Assembly: GCA_015499995.1 (NCBI GenBank)
Contig: JADNRV010000097.1
Coordinates: 62,001-126,000 of the forward strand
From: Flammula alnicola
Taxonomy: Eukaryota; Basidiomycota; Agaricomycetes; Agaricales; Strophariaceae
Reading direction: 5' to 3'
Length of the DNA stretch: 64,000 bases
A program made the position numbers and the translations under genes. Positions 20,771-33,815 of the stretch are shown here, in pieces. Position 1 is the stretch's first letter; every line of letters starts with the position of its first letter. Under the pieces are notes generated by a model, which searched no databases, was not told where the DNA came from, and saw nothing but the letters and a program-made list of their open reading frames with translations.

Positions 20771-23700
20771 TTAAATCGGGACATCAACATTCTGCCAAGC
20801 ACTTGCAGGACATGGTTCCGTCGCTATCAAATAGCTCATCAGTTGAGGGTCATCCAAACCAGGGCAAGACTTACTAGTGCAGTGGAAGTCCATCCGGAAA
20901 AGAACCATCAACCATCGCTCGCGCTTCATCTTGGCCGCGAGAGTTTTTGGCATCTTCCATCGCACCTCGCGTTTGCTGAGATCGACGAACTCTTGCGTCG
21001 TAAACACGTGGAAAGTCCCTCGCGGAGGGTTTGCCCTGCCATCAACTATGGCAGGCAAATCTGCGATGAAATAATCAACCGAACGTGGGTGTAACTCCGC
21101 TTGGCTCTTATAAAAGAGGAGGGCAATGACGCTGTCATTCTTCGGAAGCGCCACCATTGGCGAAGAAAAGAGCATGTTTGGAGCAACCGTAGCTCTAAAG
21201 AGACCGACGTCATCGACGCTGGTGGCGAAACCTTCCGGAAGCTGCAACGCGAATGGCAGGCCATGCCTGGCTGAGGCGAGGATCGTCTCGAATTCGGCAT
21301 ACCACGGGTCGAGGCGCACACGATGCACAGCGACTCTTTTGTGCAGGTCGGTCACGGGTCGCGGCAGCTTGCCCTGATACACGGCGTTGTCGATTTGCAG
21401 AGTGCCGTTCAGCACTGCATGCAAGAAGTCTGATAACCAGTGACTTGGGTATCCGATATGTCTCAGCTCGACCAGGAGCCTTATGAAGGAGACAAGATTG
21501 CTGGGTAATTTAATTGTGTTGGGCCGGACTTGGGCTGATCCAGGCCAAACGAAAGAGAGCAGGAGACGAGCGAGCCAGGATTGGAGATACTCGCGTGATG
21601 CCAAGGCAGTTAACGGTCTTGGGAGAGGATGGGAGGCTAAGGTAAGTACATCATGTACTGCTTTTCCGTTCAATGTCCTGATGCCGAGATAGCGTTCCAA
21701 ATCCCTGGGAAGGAGGAGAGTATAACTAGACCGAGGAGGGTTAGTAAATGCGCGAAATAAGTCAGGATGGGAGCGCACTTGTAGCAGAATTCGTCGTCGG
21801 TCTTCCACACCGGTGAATTAAACATGCAGTTGGAACTAGCAGCAGCAAAGTCTGTATTATCTTGCAATGCGGGCAAGACGTATATAGCGGTGCTCAAGGT
21901 ACCATGAGTATAATCACTGTGATAAATAAAAAATAAAAATTCAGCGAGTCTTGTGAAGAGAGAAGACACGAAATGCCGTACGGAATGTTGCTTAACCAGA
22001 CTCTCGTGAACTTCTTCGGGAAGTCTTTCGGTCTGCTGTCCGTTCCTGATCGAATTTTCGAAAGCTCTGAGTTGACCTCCCCACAAAGGAGCTCTATCTG
22101 AAAGTTTCCTTACATGGCCTTGATGGTATCGACTACGGCATCGAAAAATGTCGCAAGGTAAGAGAAAGTAGGCGATTCAGTTTGCCGCTGAGTATTTTCG
22201 TCTTTGAGACCATTTTTCTCGTTGAAGAGTGCAATCTCTTGGACGCAGCTGAAGGCGTCGAGATCCATGGACATACATCCCTCTTGTGTGCCATCCTTAA
22301 TTAAATGATAGAATTGAGCATAGTGGCGTCTCTCAAACCAATTGCACTTACAAGAATCGTGATGTTCGGCTTCCACGTCTTGAGAACAGATGTTCGGACC
22401 TACACAAGGCTTACTGAGCCAAATAAATGCGGGAAACTTCAAACTGCTGACCGTTTTGTGTTTACCATCTTGCAAGTGAGTGGCATCGACACCGAGGCTC
22501 TCTTTGAAATACTCAAATCCAGGATGACGATCCAAAAGCTCAGACGGCGGAACGAACGCAAGGACCCGTCTGTACCATTCAGCCTCAGGCGTCAGCCCCA
22601 GGGTGATATTCTTGTCGAACTTGCTCAGCATCATCATATTCACCACTTCCTCTTTCTTGCTCGTCAGCATCTTGCGCAGGTCTTTGATATGCTGGCCCTT
22701 CGGCCATCCCATGTTGTGCGCTAGTTTGACCAGTTCTGAATCTGAAATATGGGCCAGCACACGTTCGGCGTCCTCGCGGTGTCCTTGCATCGATTCGCGG
22801 ACGCCCGGGTAGTCTGATTCGATGAGCCCTCTGATGTTGTCTGCGGCGGAAGCGTATTTAAGGCCCTTGAGGACGTTCGAGGCAGTTATCTTTTGGTCGT
22901 TCCTCCAGAAATCGAGCGCCTGGATGATGGGTTTGATAGAGTTCTTGTCGACATGGATCCAGGAAGGAAGGCGGGGTGGCTGTTCGAGTAAGCGAGATTC
23001 GGCGTCTCTGCATACCTCCAGAAGTCTGTGAAAAAGGTCAGCGAGTGAAAAAGAGAAATGTTTTTGTGGCATACTTGGCATGAGAGTATGATGGAATAAC
23101 CCAACCCACGAATAGATAAACCAGTGTTGCTTGGGTCTCAATTCGGGTTTGTGGGTCCAGGTCTTCTGACATTAATTCATCGATTAACAGGAAAAAGACC
23201 AGATTCCTCGCGATAATGGCAAAGTGAATATCGAGGAACGTAACATGGGCTTTCATATCCTTTTTCTGAGAGGCGTTGAGCTTGGCGTGGGCTTTGCCCA
23301 AGCCAATTATCGTCCCAAAACCATGCCGACCTGGGAAACATCGTCATTGTGTTCCCACTGAGGGATTGCAGAAATATTTACCATCGCCGACTCCTGCGAC
23401 CAAGAACGATAGTTGTGCTAACTGTTCCTTAGATAACGAGCGAAAGTTGATAGGATCGTCGTATTCGGGGCCCCAACCGCTAGGAAGGGATACTATAGGG
23501 TCTGTCCCGAACTGCCAAATTCTGGTCATTTAGGTACTGGTATTTCTGGAGGACTAAGACTGACCACAAAATAAGTCATCGCCGGATCCCTTCAAAATTT
23601 CATGTGTTAATTCTGAGCGTCATAGCAAAAGACACGGAGAAAACGTACGGCATGCCTTTATAAATGGGCATCTTTGAAAGCCTAACCTTGGCTTCGTACG

Positions 23701-24240
23701 ACAAATCTCCGTGGTGCTCTAACCCTTGCCGAATGCTTTTCCAAAGTTTCCATGCCTGCGCGTTATCGGAGTCGTCCGTTAAGGATGTGGCTTCTAGTTC
23801 CTTTATGACGAGCAGGTTTTGCTGCACAACAGAGGGATTTATGCATCCATCTTGCACTCCTTGGCTGAGGGTTTTAGCTAGACGCGTCGAGAGCTTCAGT
23901 GCCAAATCGTTCGAGGGTTTGAGGGCCCAGGAACGTAAAACGGCATTCATGCAGCCAGCATAGTCTCCCAGCTCGTAGAGGGCGGCACTGAGGTTGGATG
24001 GATAGACAGCATTGTTGAGGTCGAGTTTTTCAGCCTAACAGGGGCGCATAAGCACCAATATAATATTGATATAAATATTAGATTTGCATACCTCCTTGTA
24101 GAGTTTCACGGATCTAATCAAGAAAGAGACAGGTTTAATTCGGGTCCAAGTTTACTATGTACCACGCACTCAGCTAGTTGACCATCCTTGAAGAGCTTGT
24201 TTCCTTTGTCCTTTGCCTGGAGGGCTTTATTAGACGCCAT
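20771..24240 (-). CDS. TPR and DUF4470 domain protein
   Basis: Large multi-exon protein starting at 24240 (MASNKALQAKDKGNKLFKDG). The N-terminus is a TPR-like repeat (NKLFKDGQLAESVKLYKEAE, then LSAALYELGDYAGC). Next is a DUF4470-type region (LSFLVAGVGDGKYF, then THVTFLDIH-like and LVFFLLIDELMSED). The C-terminal half carries KKFTRVWLSNIPDYTHGTLS, assembled through a GT-AG intron starting in the CCG codon, then YNYTLLLPRDLERYLG and a final exon of over 300 codons ending NVDVPI. Splicing at about 22083-22130 needs a donor upstream of the apparent stop; the alternative would be a 16-nt intron. Molecular function is unknown; the fold resembles proteins with MYND or SET neighbours in fungi. Confidence 0.8.
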
Positions 24241-24833
24241 CGGGCGCGATCCTGCGTGGAAAGACTAGATGGAACGAAAGATAGTGAGAGAGTGCAACAA
24301 AAATAACATCCAGGGCAACATCGATATCGCCAGCATCGATCGCACGGAATCAGATATTCTCTGTGAAAATGGAAACCTTGGGTACCAAGAGACCTCAAGA
24401 GACTCGCGAGGAGATGTAATTTAGAGTGATGATAGCTCCTCATAGATATCCGACCAAAGAATTCATGTTGCCAACTGTTGCGCTTCAACATTGCGAGACA
24501 CGCCCACTGTAAATTTCATGGACATGTAAAGATCGCAAAAATTGCACGAAAAACGCTACAAGCAGTGTTGTAGCTGATAACGACATCCACTCACTGTATG
24601 CTGACTGTCAAGCGTTTGGGATTCAAGTCACTCTGGAAACTGGATAAAATAAACAGGAGTAAGAAGAGTTCAGTCAAGGTTGCAGTTCCTGAAATGGCCG
24701 AATCCGGCGACCCGGGTTGTTATAAGGGTCGGCCCCGAAACTTTGCTGTTTCTCCTGAACCACCAACAACTCATCGCAGCCAGAACCTCTGAGTCTGCGT
24801 CTACCCCTTCTTATTGTCCACTGCCCCAGTTTT
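24241..24833. other. Divergent promoter region (DUF4470 gene / Ufo1-like gene)
   Basis: About 590 bp between two start codons facing away from each other. The short frames inside match no family. Confidence 0.5.
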
Positions 24834-27754
24834 ATGCTAAATAGGCCCACTGAATTATCCCAAACAGACGCCCAACCCTCGAACCTTACAACAGTAAACC
24901 CCAAGTCAAAAAGCCAGCATGGAATCCAACCACTTCGCTGCCCAATTCTCCTCGATGTCCCCGTCGAGACTCTCACAGGGATCACATCGTATCTCGATCC
25001 CCCATCTCTCTTTGCACTCGCCACAGTCAACAAGTACCTCGGTCAACACGTAGGAGACGATAATACGTGGCGACGGGCGTTCGTGCAGCAATTCTTGGGC
25101 ATAGGACCTGAAAGCGATCTCGATGACGAGAAAACTCTCCTTTTGAGACGCAGTGAACGGTCTTGGCGCAATGAATTCATTTCTCATTACACGCTGATAA
25201 GGTGAGATATGCACCTTATATCTAATTTTTATTTTTCATTTCCTTGCAACGTCATAACTGATGTATGTATGTCCTACAGGCGTTGGGAACGGTCTCGAAA
25301 TGTCACCATCGCCCATGTTCCAGTCCATTCCATCATATCTGGCATGCGGCTGATGCCCTCCGATACCTTGTTAACATCATCCATTGAATACGGAATTGTC
25401 GCCCGTTCCGTTCCGCTAACGGGAAAAGTTCTCTCTGGATACCTTGATGCCTCTGGAACACGAGCAGGGTTAGGCGTAGGTAATCCTAACGCCGAATTTA
25501 CGCCCAATGTCTCTGCATGCGCCATGACCTCCGATGGAGGTACCGCCAAAATTGTTTGGGGTTCTCAAGTGGGCCATTTGCTCTTCATGACCGCTCCGAG
25601 AGCAATGGAAACCAGTAGAAGGAGTGCCGCCGACGTCAGGAGATGCAATGTCACTGACGAACATGAAGGAGCCGTGTTAGACGTGCAATGGATCGACGCC
25701 CAAGGTGGCTGGGTCCTTTCGGGAGGAGCTGACGGACGTGTCAAGCTCTGGAACACTAAGACAATCACTTGTCCTTGGTCTTCTGAGAAAATCCTTAACT
25801 CTTTCGTACCGGATCCGTGTGTCAAAGTAGCTGCATCAACACAGCATGGCTACGTCGCAGTAGTCCTCCAAAGCGGAGAGATCCACGTCTGGATTGGCAT
25901 CGAATTCGGTACACCAACTCCCTTGTTCACCTCCATTAAGGAAATCGTCATCCAGTGTCCGATCCGGACCACAACGGAAGGATATGACGCCCAAGCAGCG
26001 CATGGCGTGACTGCCCTCCATGTCGATCCTACAAATGCGTCGCCAAAGCTTCTGGTAGCCTACCAAAACGACCCTTACTTCTATCGCATTCGCATCGACG
26101 CCGTCACCGGTCATGTGGAAACCATCGCGTTCGGCGACCCATTCTTCGGATCTACATCCGTTGTCGTGCCGTTCTTCCGTTCGGAGGTCGAGCAACGAAC
26201 TCAACAGTCCAGCTTCGTGTTCGTCGGAGACCACATCGGCTGCATCAGCCTCTACGCATGGGACGTCGACGCGTCGCACGTCGATGGCCGCACAGGCGCC
26301 GTCAACCCCGTGCGCAAATTCGAGGCGCACAAGGACGGCTCGAGCGTAAGTGCCATCTCCTGGAACGGCCTCACCTTGATCACTGGGTCCGCGCGTGGCG
26401 TGACGAATGTTTGGGACGCGTTGACCTTTGCGCACCTCCGCTCCTTCGTCACCCCTGTGCCCCGCTTGCGCGGTCGCGCGGTGCACCCTGGTATCGATCT
26501 TGTCGAACGGGAGACTGTGAGGCATATCATCGTCAGTCAGGAGAAGGACGTGCTGTTTGTTGGGGTTGGAGACCGCGTTATGGCGTGGAGAGCCGGTCCG
26601 GTGCCCAAGAATAACAAAACAGGGGGTGTAAGAGGCAGACATACGTCGGGTGTACTGGGTAAGAAGAAGAGCAGCAATGCCAAATATATAGGTTCGTTTT
26701 GCTTGCATTTTTTGGTTTATTGGAAACGGGCTTATTTTTATATTTTTATATCGGTGTAGGTCAAATGGAGATGAACGAGACGATCATGGAATCGCGCGAC
26801 CTTCTCAAAGACGAGTCGGACAAAACCAGGCAGGTATATCCGCGAGAGAAAGAACATCGAGCAAGGCTCGATAGCCTCGGCTTGAGCGAGGTCGAGGCCG
26901 TCGAATACGTCTTGATGCTCAGCCGAGACGAAGCCAATGCAGCGAACATAAACGCTGGCGCCTCGGGATCGTTGGACGTTGAAGAAGGCGTCTTTGAAGG
27001 CGATTTCGACGACGACGACGATAACGACCGGCTTACCATCAGCAGAGGAAGCAGCCGGAGGCCCAGCACGAGCTCCAGTGTAATAGGTAGCGCTCCGCCT
27101 CTGTCGACGACTTCGTCTTCCTCCTCGTCTGTTTCTTCCAGCCGTTCGGGGATGACGACAACGAAGACTGGCCGGCCTATACCCCGCGTCGCGCCGTCGG
27201 CTTCGAACCAGAAGATACAGATCTCGCCTCCTTACGGGGACGAGCCAATGGAAGCTGGGCCTGAACATCGACCTGGGTCGTCACTGGAGTCGCCGACGTC
27301 GTCCGTCGTAGGAACGCGCATGCACCTCGAGGACCACTATTTTCCTGCGATAAGTGCCAGTACGAGTCCCAGCGGAAGTGCTGGTTCCAGTTCCAGTGCT
27401 CTAGTCGGAATGGGGTCTTCGTCACCTGAGACCAACCTCAGGAAGGCGTCGTCCTCGTCCTCGTCTTCGCCTCCGACACCAGGTGGCAGCCCCAAGTCAC
27501 TCAGGTCCTCTGCGTGGAGCGTTCCGTTGAAGAAGTCGACGGCGTCGAATACGAGCAGTCCTACGTCGTCGGCGCCTCGGAATGCTTGGGCCGGTCCTTC
27601 GAGGATTTCACCCCCGGGTAGAATGCTGCTGCTGCAGCAGCAGATGGCATTGGGGGGAAGTGGGATGCCCTCCGTGGAAGAGATGGATGATGATCTTCGT
27701 TTCGCGCTGGAGTTGAGCTTGGTTGAGGCGAGGAGTCGTGGTGAAGATATTTGA
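24834..27754 (+). CDS. F-box / WD40 / UIM protein, Ufo1-like SCF subunit
   Basis: Substrate receptor of an SCF ubiquitin ligase. Three exons: 24834-25201, 25280-26690 and about 26760-27754. The F-box lies near residues 38-85 (LLDVPVETLTGITSYLDPPS). WD40-type repeats follow (EHEGAVLDVQWIDAQGGWVL, GADGRVKLWNT, then AISWNGLTLITGSARGVTNV). A long Ser-rich acidic region comes next, and the end is a ubiquitin-interacting motif (DDDLRFALELSLVEARSRG). A second UIM-like stretch is EAVEYVLMLSRDEA. F-box plus WD40 plus C-terminal UIMs is the layout of yeast Ufo1, an SCF receptor with UIMs. Orthology is inferred from architecture. Confidence 0.85.
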
Positions 27755-28296
27755 TGGCCAGCGCTGTAGATTGTGGTCGGTGTCGATTTTCCCTCTCCTC
27801 CCTGCGGTGCCAAAGATGCGCCGAGGTTGTCGTTGCTTAGAAAACGGACGAAGAGGCTCTAGATGTTATACATGCTTAGATTCGGTATCCTTTCTGCTCT
27901 TTTTCTTTCTTTCTTGTTTCCCAAAAAAGCTTCGAGGCTCGACTACGTTGTTAGATGGACGAGAATCTCATGATACCTGCTTGTTCTTCCTTCGTAATTC
28001 CATGAATCGTATGTCTCATCGTATTTTGATCCATCTATGTCAAATATTTCCATGCCTTTCGTGCATCATTCCACAGACGACGGCTGGAGTAGGAAGTCCT
28101 GGAAAACCTATCCTTAAAAACAAAAGATCGGGTGGGTTTCAAGCCAACAAAACTTGAGTACAATCGAGGGCCTCGACGAATCAGACTACGGAGAGTCGCC
28201 TTAGATGTCTGTCCAGTTGAGCAGTCGGCTAGGCCGGCGGTGCATAGCAATAAGCATCGCATCCATTTCATGCATATAGTCCAGATTCAACTTGGA
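27755..28296. other. Convergent 3' flanks (Ufo1-like / ARPC5)
   Basis: 3' UTR space. No gene seen. Confidence 0.55.
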
Positions 28297-29018
28297 TTAA
28301 ACAGCTCTCCGATCCGTCATAGTTCGTACAATGCATCCTACGCCTGCGACCTCGGTCAACTAGAAATATCGTGCCAACCGTCAGCATCGATGGAGCGTAA
28401 CACAACATAGCGCGACCAAGGCTCCGCAGCTTACCTTCTCGTGCCATCCCAGCAACACGCTCCCGCTGATGTCCCCCCATCCTGGCATCGCCATGCCCTT
28501 GTAGAGGTACTTCATCAGCGTGTCTTGCGTGTCTAGTGAGAGCGACTTGATGACGCCTGTGATTTCGGTCGATTTCGTTGTGTTGAGGATCGTTAGGAGA
28601 GTTTGGAGGGTGATGAACTAAGAATCGGTTCGTTGTTCGGGACGTCCAGGAAATCGCGTAAGTTAGCATTGTGGATACATATATTCGCAGCCCGCATAAC
28701 AAGGGCATATGGAAGTACCTTTGCTTCGTCCACATTGGGACCGTAAGGTGCGTTGTCCAGGATAACAGTCAAAGCCCCTGGAATGTCATTTCTAGCATAA
28801 CGAAACCAAAGCACCTCGGTCAGATTCCACAACACGAGATGACAAGAAGAGAAAGGTATGACGCACTGGGCCAGCATACTCCGCACAGCTGTCTGTCTCT
28901 GCTTCGCGTCTTCTAGCACCTCCGCAGGATCTCGTGGGTCCGCCTCATACAACTCGGATTCTTGGAGGACATCCTCATCGTATTGATCGATATCGATCTT
29001 CCTGAATGCTTGATCCAT
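28297..29018 (-). CDS. ARPC5: Arp2/3 complex subunit 5 (p16)
   Basis: Small subunit of the actin-branching Arp2/3 complex. It starts at 29018 (MDQAFRKIDIDQYDEDVL) and has three or four exons. Landmarks: RNDIPGALTVILDNAPYGP, VDEAKVLPYALVMRA, a TEITGVIKSLSLDTQDTLMK stretch, YLYKGMAMPG and GSVLLGWHEK, then the last exon LTEVAGVGCIVRTMTDRRAV. Length (about 155 aa) and motif order fit the family. Expressed from the same strand as the Rheb gene upstream. Confidence 0.92.
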
Positions 29019-29533
29019 ATCTATTGCTGGTGTGGGTAGTAGTAGAAAGATAGATAAGGTACGACTGGTCTTGGCTATGCGATGCGGGAGAAGGTGTTCA
29101 GGGACGAGGAGCTTTCGCGACATTGATCCCGTATTTGGTCCTGCTGCTCAACAGCTTTAGATCTCAGAAGGCTTATCAGATCAGAAAAGGCTTCAGTCCA
29201 GAGAACTTCCAAAATGTACCTCTTACATTCGGCGTAAAGTCCAAGTCCTCGTTTACATGATTCTACAACACAGCCTAAATAGATATGAAAGTCTACGTGG
29301 TGTACAAAATCAAAATCATTCTCCAAACCAATTATTTCCCTTCAAGGTTAGGACACGGAGCAATGATGAACGGAGAACGCAAGGCGACGAAACGGTGGAC
29401 AACAGGAGGAGAAAAGTGGGCGGGACAGGAAAGGATGGGGATAGTTTGGTAGAGATGGCAATTCCTACAGAAAAAAGGAACTGAACTAAGGGAAAAGAAG
29501 AAGGATATCAAGCGATAATTTATCAATAAAATT
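29019..29533. other. Promoter of ARPC5 / 3' flank of Rheb gene
   Basis: About 515 bp, purine-rich on the plus strand around 29350-29500. No gene seen. Confidence 0.5.
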
Positions 29534-30463
29534 CTACATAACCACACAAGATCTTGCAGGAGGTTCAACCTGATTGGGCGCGTTCATTCTTTCGATTTCT
29601 TGCAAGCAGAGTTCGAAAACTTTGCCTGCACACCGAGACAAGTATTCCATCAGACGGGTAAAATTCAAGGTGTAGAGACATAGCATACGTACCAACATTG
29701 ACATTATTCTTCGCACTCGTCTCTATCCACGCACAGTCGTTCTGCTTTGCCAGATTCTCTCCGTCCTTCGAATCAACTTGGCGACTACAAGGAGTTAGCT
29801 CCAACTCCATATTCAAAATACGAGAGAGAAATAACGCACGACATTGACAAATCACTCTTCGAGCCAACAATGACGCATGGAATCTTGCTCACGCCGCAAA
29901 ACTCGATGATCTTGTCGTGCACAATTTGGATCATGTTGAACGAATTTCTGGACGCGATCGAGTATACCAGTACGTAGCCGTGTATCCCGATGGCGTATTG
30001 TGAGTTTATTGGCGAGTATTCGTCCTTTTCATCCAGATGCGAAGAAAAAAGACACTGTTAGCTCTGTTGCACAGAGTTACAGCAATGAAGGTGACACACA
30101 CCTGGCCAGCAGTGTCGATAATGTGGCAGTCATATTCAACGCCCTTGTACACCACACTTTTCGCAAATGTCGACTCGATAGTCGGGTAATACGAGTCTAC
30201 GAAGTGATTCTAAACAGAATGGGGACATAAGACGAACGGCCCGTGGGATTTGAAGCATTCCATGCTATACCTCGATGAACTGTTTCACGAGCGACGATTT
30301 TCCTACGAGGCGAAAAGGAGAGAAAATAAGCAAACCATGCCTCGAGTCCATACAAGCACCCCTTTCGCAAGTCACAGGGGCAAATTTCAAGAGCAGGACA
30401 ATACTCACCGACGGACCGAGACCCCAAGACGGCGATTTTTCGTTTCTTGAGAGCGTTGGACAT
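29534..30463 (-). CDS. RHB1: Rheb-type small GTPase
   Basis: Ras-like GTPase of the Rheb family, activator of TORC1 and linked to nutrient sensing. It starts at 30463 (MSNALKKRKIAVLGSRSVGK). The P-loop reads GSRSVGKSS, with Arg at the position of Ras Gly12, a Rheb hallmark. It continues VDSYYPTIESTFAKS (switch I/effector), IIDTAGQDEYSP (switch II), YVLVYSIASRNSF, CVIVGSKSDL, and WIETSAKNNVNV (SAK motif). It ends SCVVM, a CaaX farnesylation box. Four or five short introns. The guanine-specificity motif is GSKSD where Rheb normally has GNKxD, a small deviation. Confidence 0.93.
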
Positions 30464-30895
30464 CCCGGGAAGAAAAAGAAGAGAAAGAAAAAGATAGGGG
30501 TTGAGAAGAGAATAAAAGAGAGGGTTGGATATGCAGGGATGGGAAGGATCGTGAAAGTGTGGAGAAAGACAGGCTACTTCAAGTTCCTTCCCCTGACTTA
30601 CGTACGGATGGGAGGTCACAAGTGACATCGTGATACCTGGACTGCATTTCATTCCAATCATCATTCTACCGTGTATACAATAGCATTATGCACATCATAT
30701 ATTCCAGGAAAACGCCTCTTACAGTACACTCCCCTACTATGGATACACACTAACGGATAGGCTATGTATTTACTAAATAAAATCGTCAAAATTGGCCTGA
30801 ACCAGCTCGGAACCCAAAAAAAAGTTGGTTATGCCTTTATACAAGCCGTACCAGAATTCCATCGACGGACTCGGAGAGAGAGACAAGAAAGAAAA
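30464..30895. other. Promoter of Rheb gene / 3' flank of BAR-SH3 gene
   Basis: About 430 bp. No gene seen. Confidence 0.5.
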
Positions 30896-33468
30896 TCAAT
30901 CATGGAACTCGAGACAATTACTGCACATCCCCTTTGGCTTGAAAGGGTTCTGCCTGAACTGCTCGCACTTGGCGACGGAGGCCCCATCCAGCTCAATCGC
31001 GCTCTCGAAGGGCGACCGATCATACCCATGGCCGTTTCCACTCAGAGAGGACGCTGGCGTGAGGTTCGACAACGAGCCCGACGAAGCGTGACTCGAGACA
31101 AACGACGGTGCCTTCCTCTCCGGGATCGGTGGGCCCGAGGACGGGTTGTGGCTCACCGTGCGTCGCGGAGGTGGGGGTGGAGGGATCTTCTTCGTCGGAG
31201 TAGTGAGGGTTCCAAGCGAGGCGGCGGGATTAATCAGCGGCTGCTGAGCTGGGTCGAGCGAATTCAGGACGCTCCGACGCGGGGTCGAACGAATCGTCAA
31301 AGTCGGCTCTGACCAATCTTCGAAGAATGGCATGCGCTGTGGCATAGTGATTGGATGGGATTTCCTGTCTTCTTCGTCAACCAAGCTGTCTGCCACGCTG
31401 TCTGTCATGCTGGCGGAATCATCGAATCTGCCATAGAAAATCGGACTCCGATTAACTGCCATAGGCACGGCGTGGAGTACCTGTTCCTCATCGACGTCGC
31501 TCGTCAGGTGATCGCTGTCGTGGTCATTGCTTAAGCCCGGACTGTTCTTATACGACCGTGTAGGCACCGGAGGTTTGGAGGGAATAACCTCGGTGTACGA
31601 AGTAGGGAACAACCCCCTCTGCCCATTCAGTTCTCCCATCCACCAGTCATCCAGGACCTCATGGACAACGACAATATCGCTCCCGGCCTTGAAGCTAAGC
31701 TCATCCGACGACCCGGAGAAATCGTACAATGCGCGAACCACCTTATTGTTCTGCAAGGATGGGGGCTTCAAGATCCTGGGCGGGCCGACAGGCGAATTCG
31801 CAGGCAAGTTCTCCTTGGACTTGTTAGATGACCGACGGCCGAGAGAACGGAAGCTGGAGGATTTCCTGATCATGTGAGCTCCGTCGCCCTGTTGCTCTGC
31901 AACGGTCTTCGCAGCGGCGGTGTCATCCAACGTCGCAAACGAATCTTTATCTTTGCTTTTCTTGCTGCGACTCCCAGTAACAGACTCGACAGCGCTCGAT
32001 GCCCACCCAGCGACGCTCATCTTTCTTGGTCTTCCAGAGACCTCTTTTTCCTTTTCCTTTTCCTTTTCCTTCTCATCCGAGGTGGCATTCGAAGTAGCCG
32101 CACTACTGTTCGTACGCTTCCTCGAAAGTCGAGAACTAGGTCTCGAGGGAGGTCTGCTGCCATTGGATCCACTTCTGGTATGTTTGTTGGATAAAGCCTG
32201 CCCTGTGGTGGATGCGTCGTCATCTGAAGAATCCGCATCCACAACAGATACAGTAGAATTGGCTCGATCGCGTCCGTTAGGATGGATGAAACTGGCTTTA
32301 GATGCAGGGCGGGACGTATGAATCTGCCCGTCTACTTTTGTACGACTGCGTGGCTGCGAATCAGACCTAGGTAGAACTGATGAGTCTCTTAGTCGCTTGA
32401 TGTGGATGAAGGGTGCTTACCGGTCCTGCCAGTCTGCTTTAACGTCCTTAAGAACATCCAGGTAGGACTGAATGAAGTTTGTCTCTAGGTCGAGTAATGA
32501 AGTCAAGTCGTGAAGCTGATTGTGCTCGTTCTCTTGGATAGCGTGCATATGAGCTCGTAGATCCTCTGCCGTCTCCTCACTAAAAGTTAAGCTCTGGTTA
32601 GATTGTCCAGAAGGGATCAGAAGCGACGTCACGTACTAGCGTTGTTTAGCTCTATCCATTTCATCCTCCGCCTCCCGTTTGTCCTTCTCTTTCTTGCTAT
32701 TTTGGAGCTTTTCGAACTTGGCAGTCGCAGTATCGGAAATTTGCCTGGATTAGGAGTAAGTATCTTATAACTGCAGCATGGATCTTATACATACCGCCTA
32801 TTCTCGAGCTTCTTCCTGAGTTGCTCGTACTCCTTTATCTCATCCTTGAACCGGTCCATGGAGGTCAGGAAGGTATCCTTGAATGTCAAGGCATAGGCCT
32901 CTTGCAATGTCGCAATTTTACAGTGTGCACGTCCTAATTTGACCAGCGAATTTCCTGGACATGAAAAGTTAACGGTGGCACATTTCCATTAAACGTATCC
33001 AACACACCGAAAGGGGACTCCTCTCCAAACTCTTCGCCATGAACAATCATAACGACCCCGAGTATGTCAATGGGAAGCATCTTCTCCCCTTCGTTCAGCG
33101 CCTCGTTGGCTTTCTTCTTGGACAAGGCATGGTGGTACGCGCCAGAGGCCGTAATGAGTCTAACGTTATCGGCGATCAGAAGGCATCCAACGACAACGCC
33201 GCATCACTAACCTCTGAATACCATCCTTCCTCAGCTCTATATCCTTCTCGAGCTCTTTGAACTCTTCATTGACCGATATTTTCTCCCGCGAAGATATTAC
33301 TTCACCAGCCCACTAAAAAATCGGGGCGAAGTGGCGTGATCAGCACCAGAGGTGAATTGCAAATTGGCAATGACTAAACTAACCTGACGAAGTCGTCCTA
33401 ACTGGTAGAAGGTCAGCAAATCACGTCCATTTTTTTGCAGAGGACTATCTTACCTGTTTGCTGGCCAT
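30896..33468 (-). CDS. BAR and SH3 domain adaptor with C-terminal zinc-like motif
   Basis: Membrane-curvature and actin adaptor. It starts at 33468 (MASKQ, then a splice). The first half is a helical BAR-type region (LGRLRQWAGEVISS, EALNEGEKMLPIDILG, LGRAHCKIATLQEAYALTFK, MHAIQENEHNQLHDLTSL), split by several introns. A Ser-rich region with a KEKEKEKEKE run follows, then an SH3 domain (VVRALYDFSGSSDELSFKAG, DDWWMGELNGQRGLFPTSY). After a Pro-rich stretch with PPPPPPRR comes a C-terminal motif, C-x2-F-x2-N-x-F-x5-C-x2-C-x3-H, in CEQFRQNPFKPKGMC. A role in endocytosis or septation is likely from the domain pairing. Confidence 0.85.
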
Positions 33469-33632
33469 CCTGTGGTCGTGCGTTGCAAGAAGTTTGGAAG
33501 CGACAGAATAATGAACATGGGTCTATAACTGAATAATGGCGGCTTATGCCGAGGCGATGCTCGATCACCGTCTTCTGGATCCACATTTAGAATATTTTGC
33601 TCCGACAAAAAGCTGGAGCTTCCGCTGAGGAC

Positions 33633-33685
33633 GTTCCGTATTTCGAGAGTCCGAACCGCCGCCGATCCGCCTGTCCGCCTGTCCG
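33633..33685. repeat. Left 53-bp inverted repeat of the KDZ-containing block
   Basis: Pairs with 39556-39608 in inverted orientation with one mismatch by eye (52 of 53). It includes a tandem GCCTGTCC-type repeat. Outer flanks show weaker similarity but no clean target-site duplication. Confidence 0.75.
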
Positions 33686-33815
33686 CCTTTCCATATGGCA
33701 CGTGCCGATAGTTACATCACGTGCCCTCATCGCGTCAAGTTAGTTTCTGACCCTATATAGTATACTATAGCCTATAGTACAACGCGCTTGTCTTCCTTTT
33801 GCGTATCTCAATATA

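Noticed and set aside
22083..22130. Apparent stop and 16-nt intron in the DUF4470 gene
   Set aside because: A longer intron from a donor upstream of the stop restores the conserved frame; 16 nt is too short to splice.
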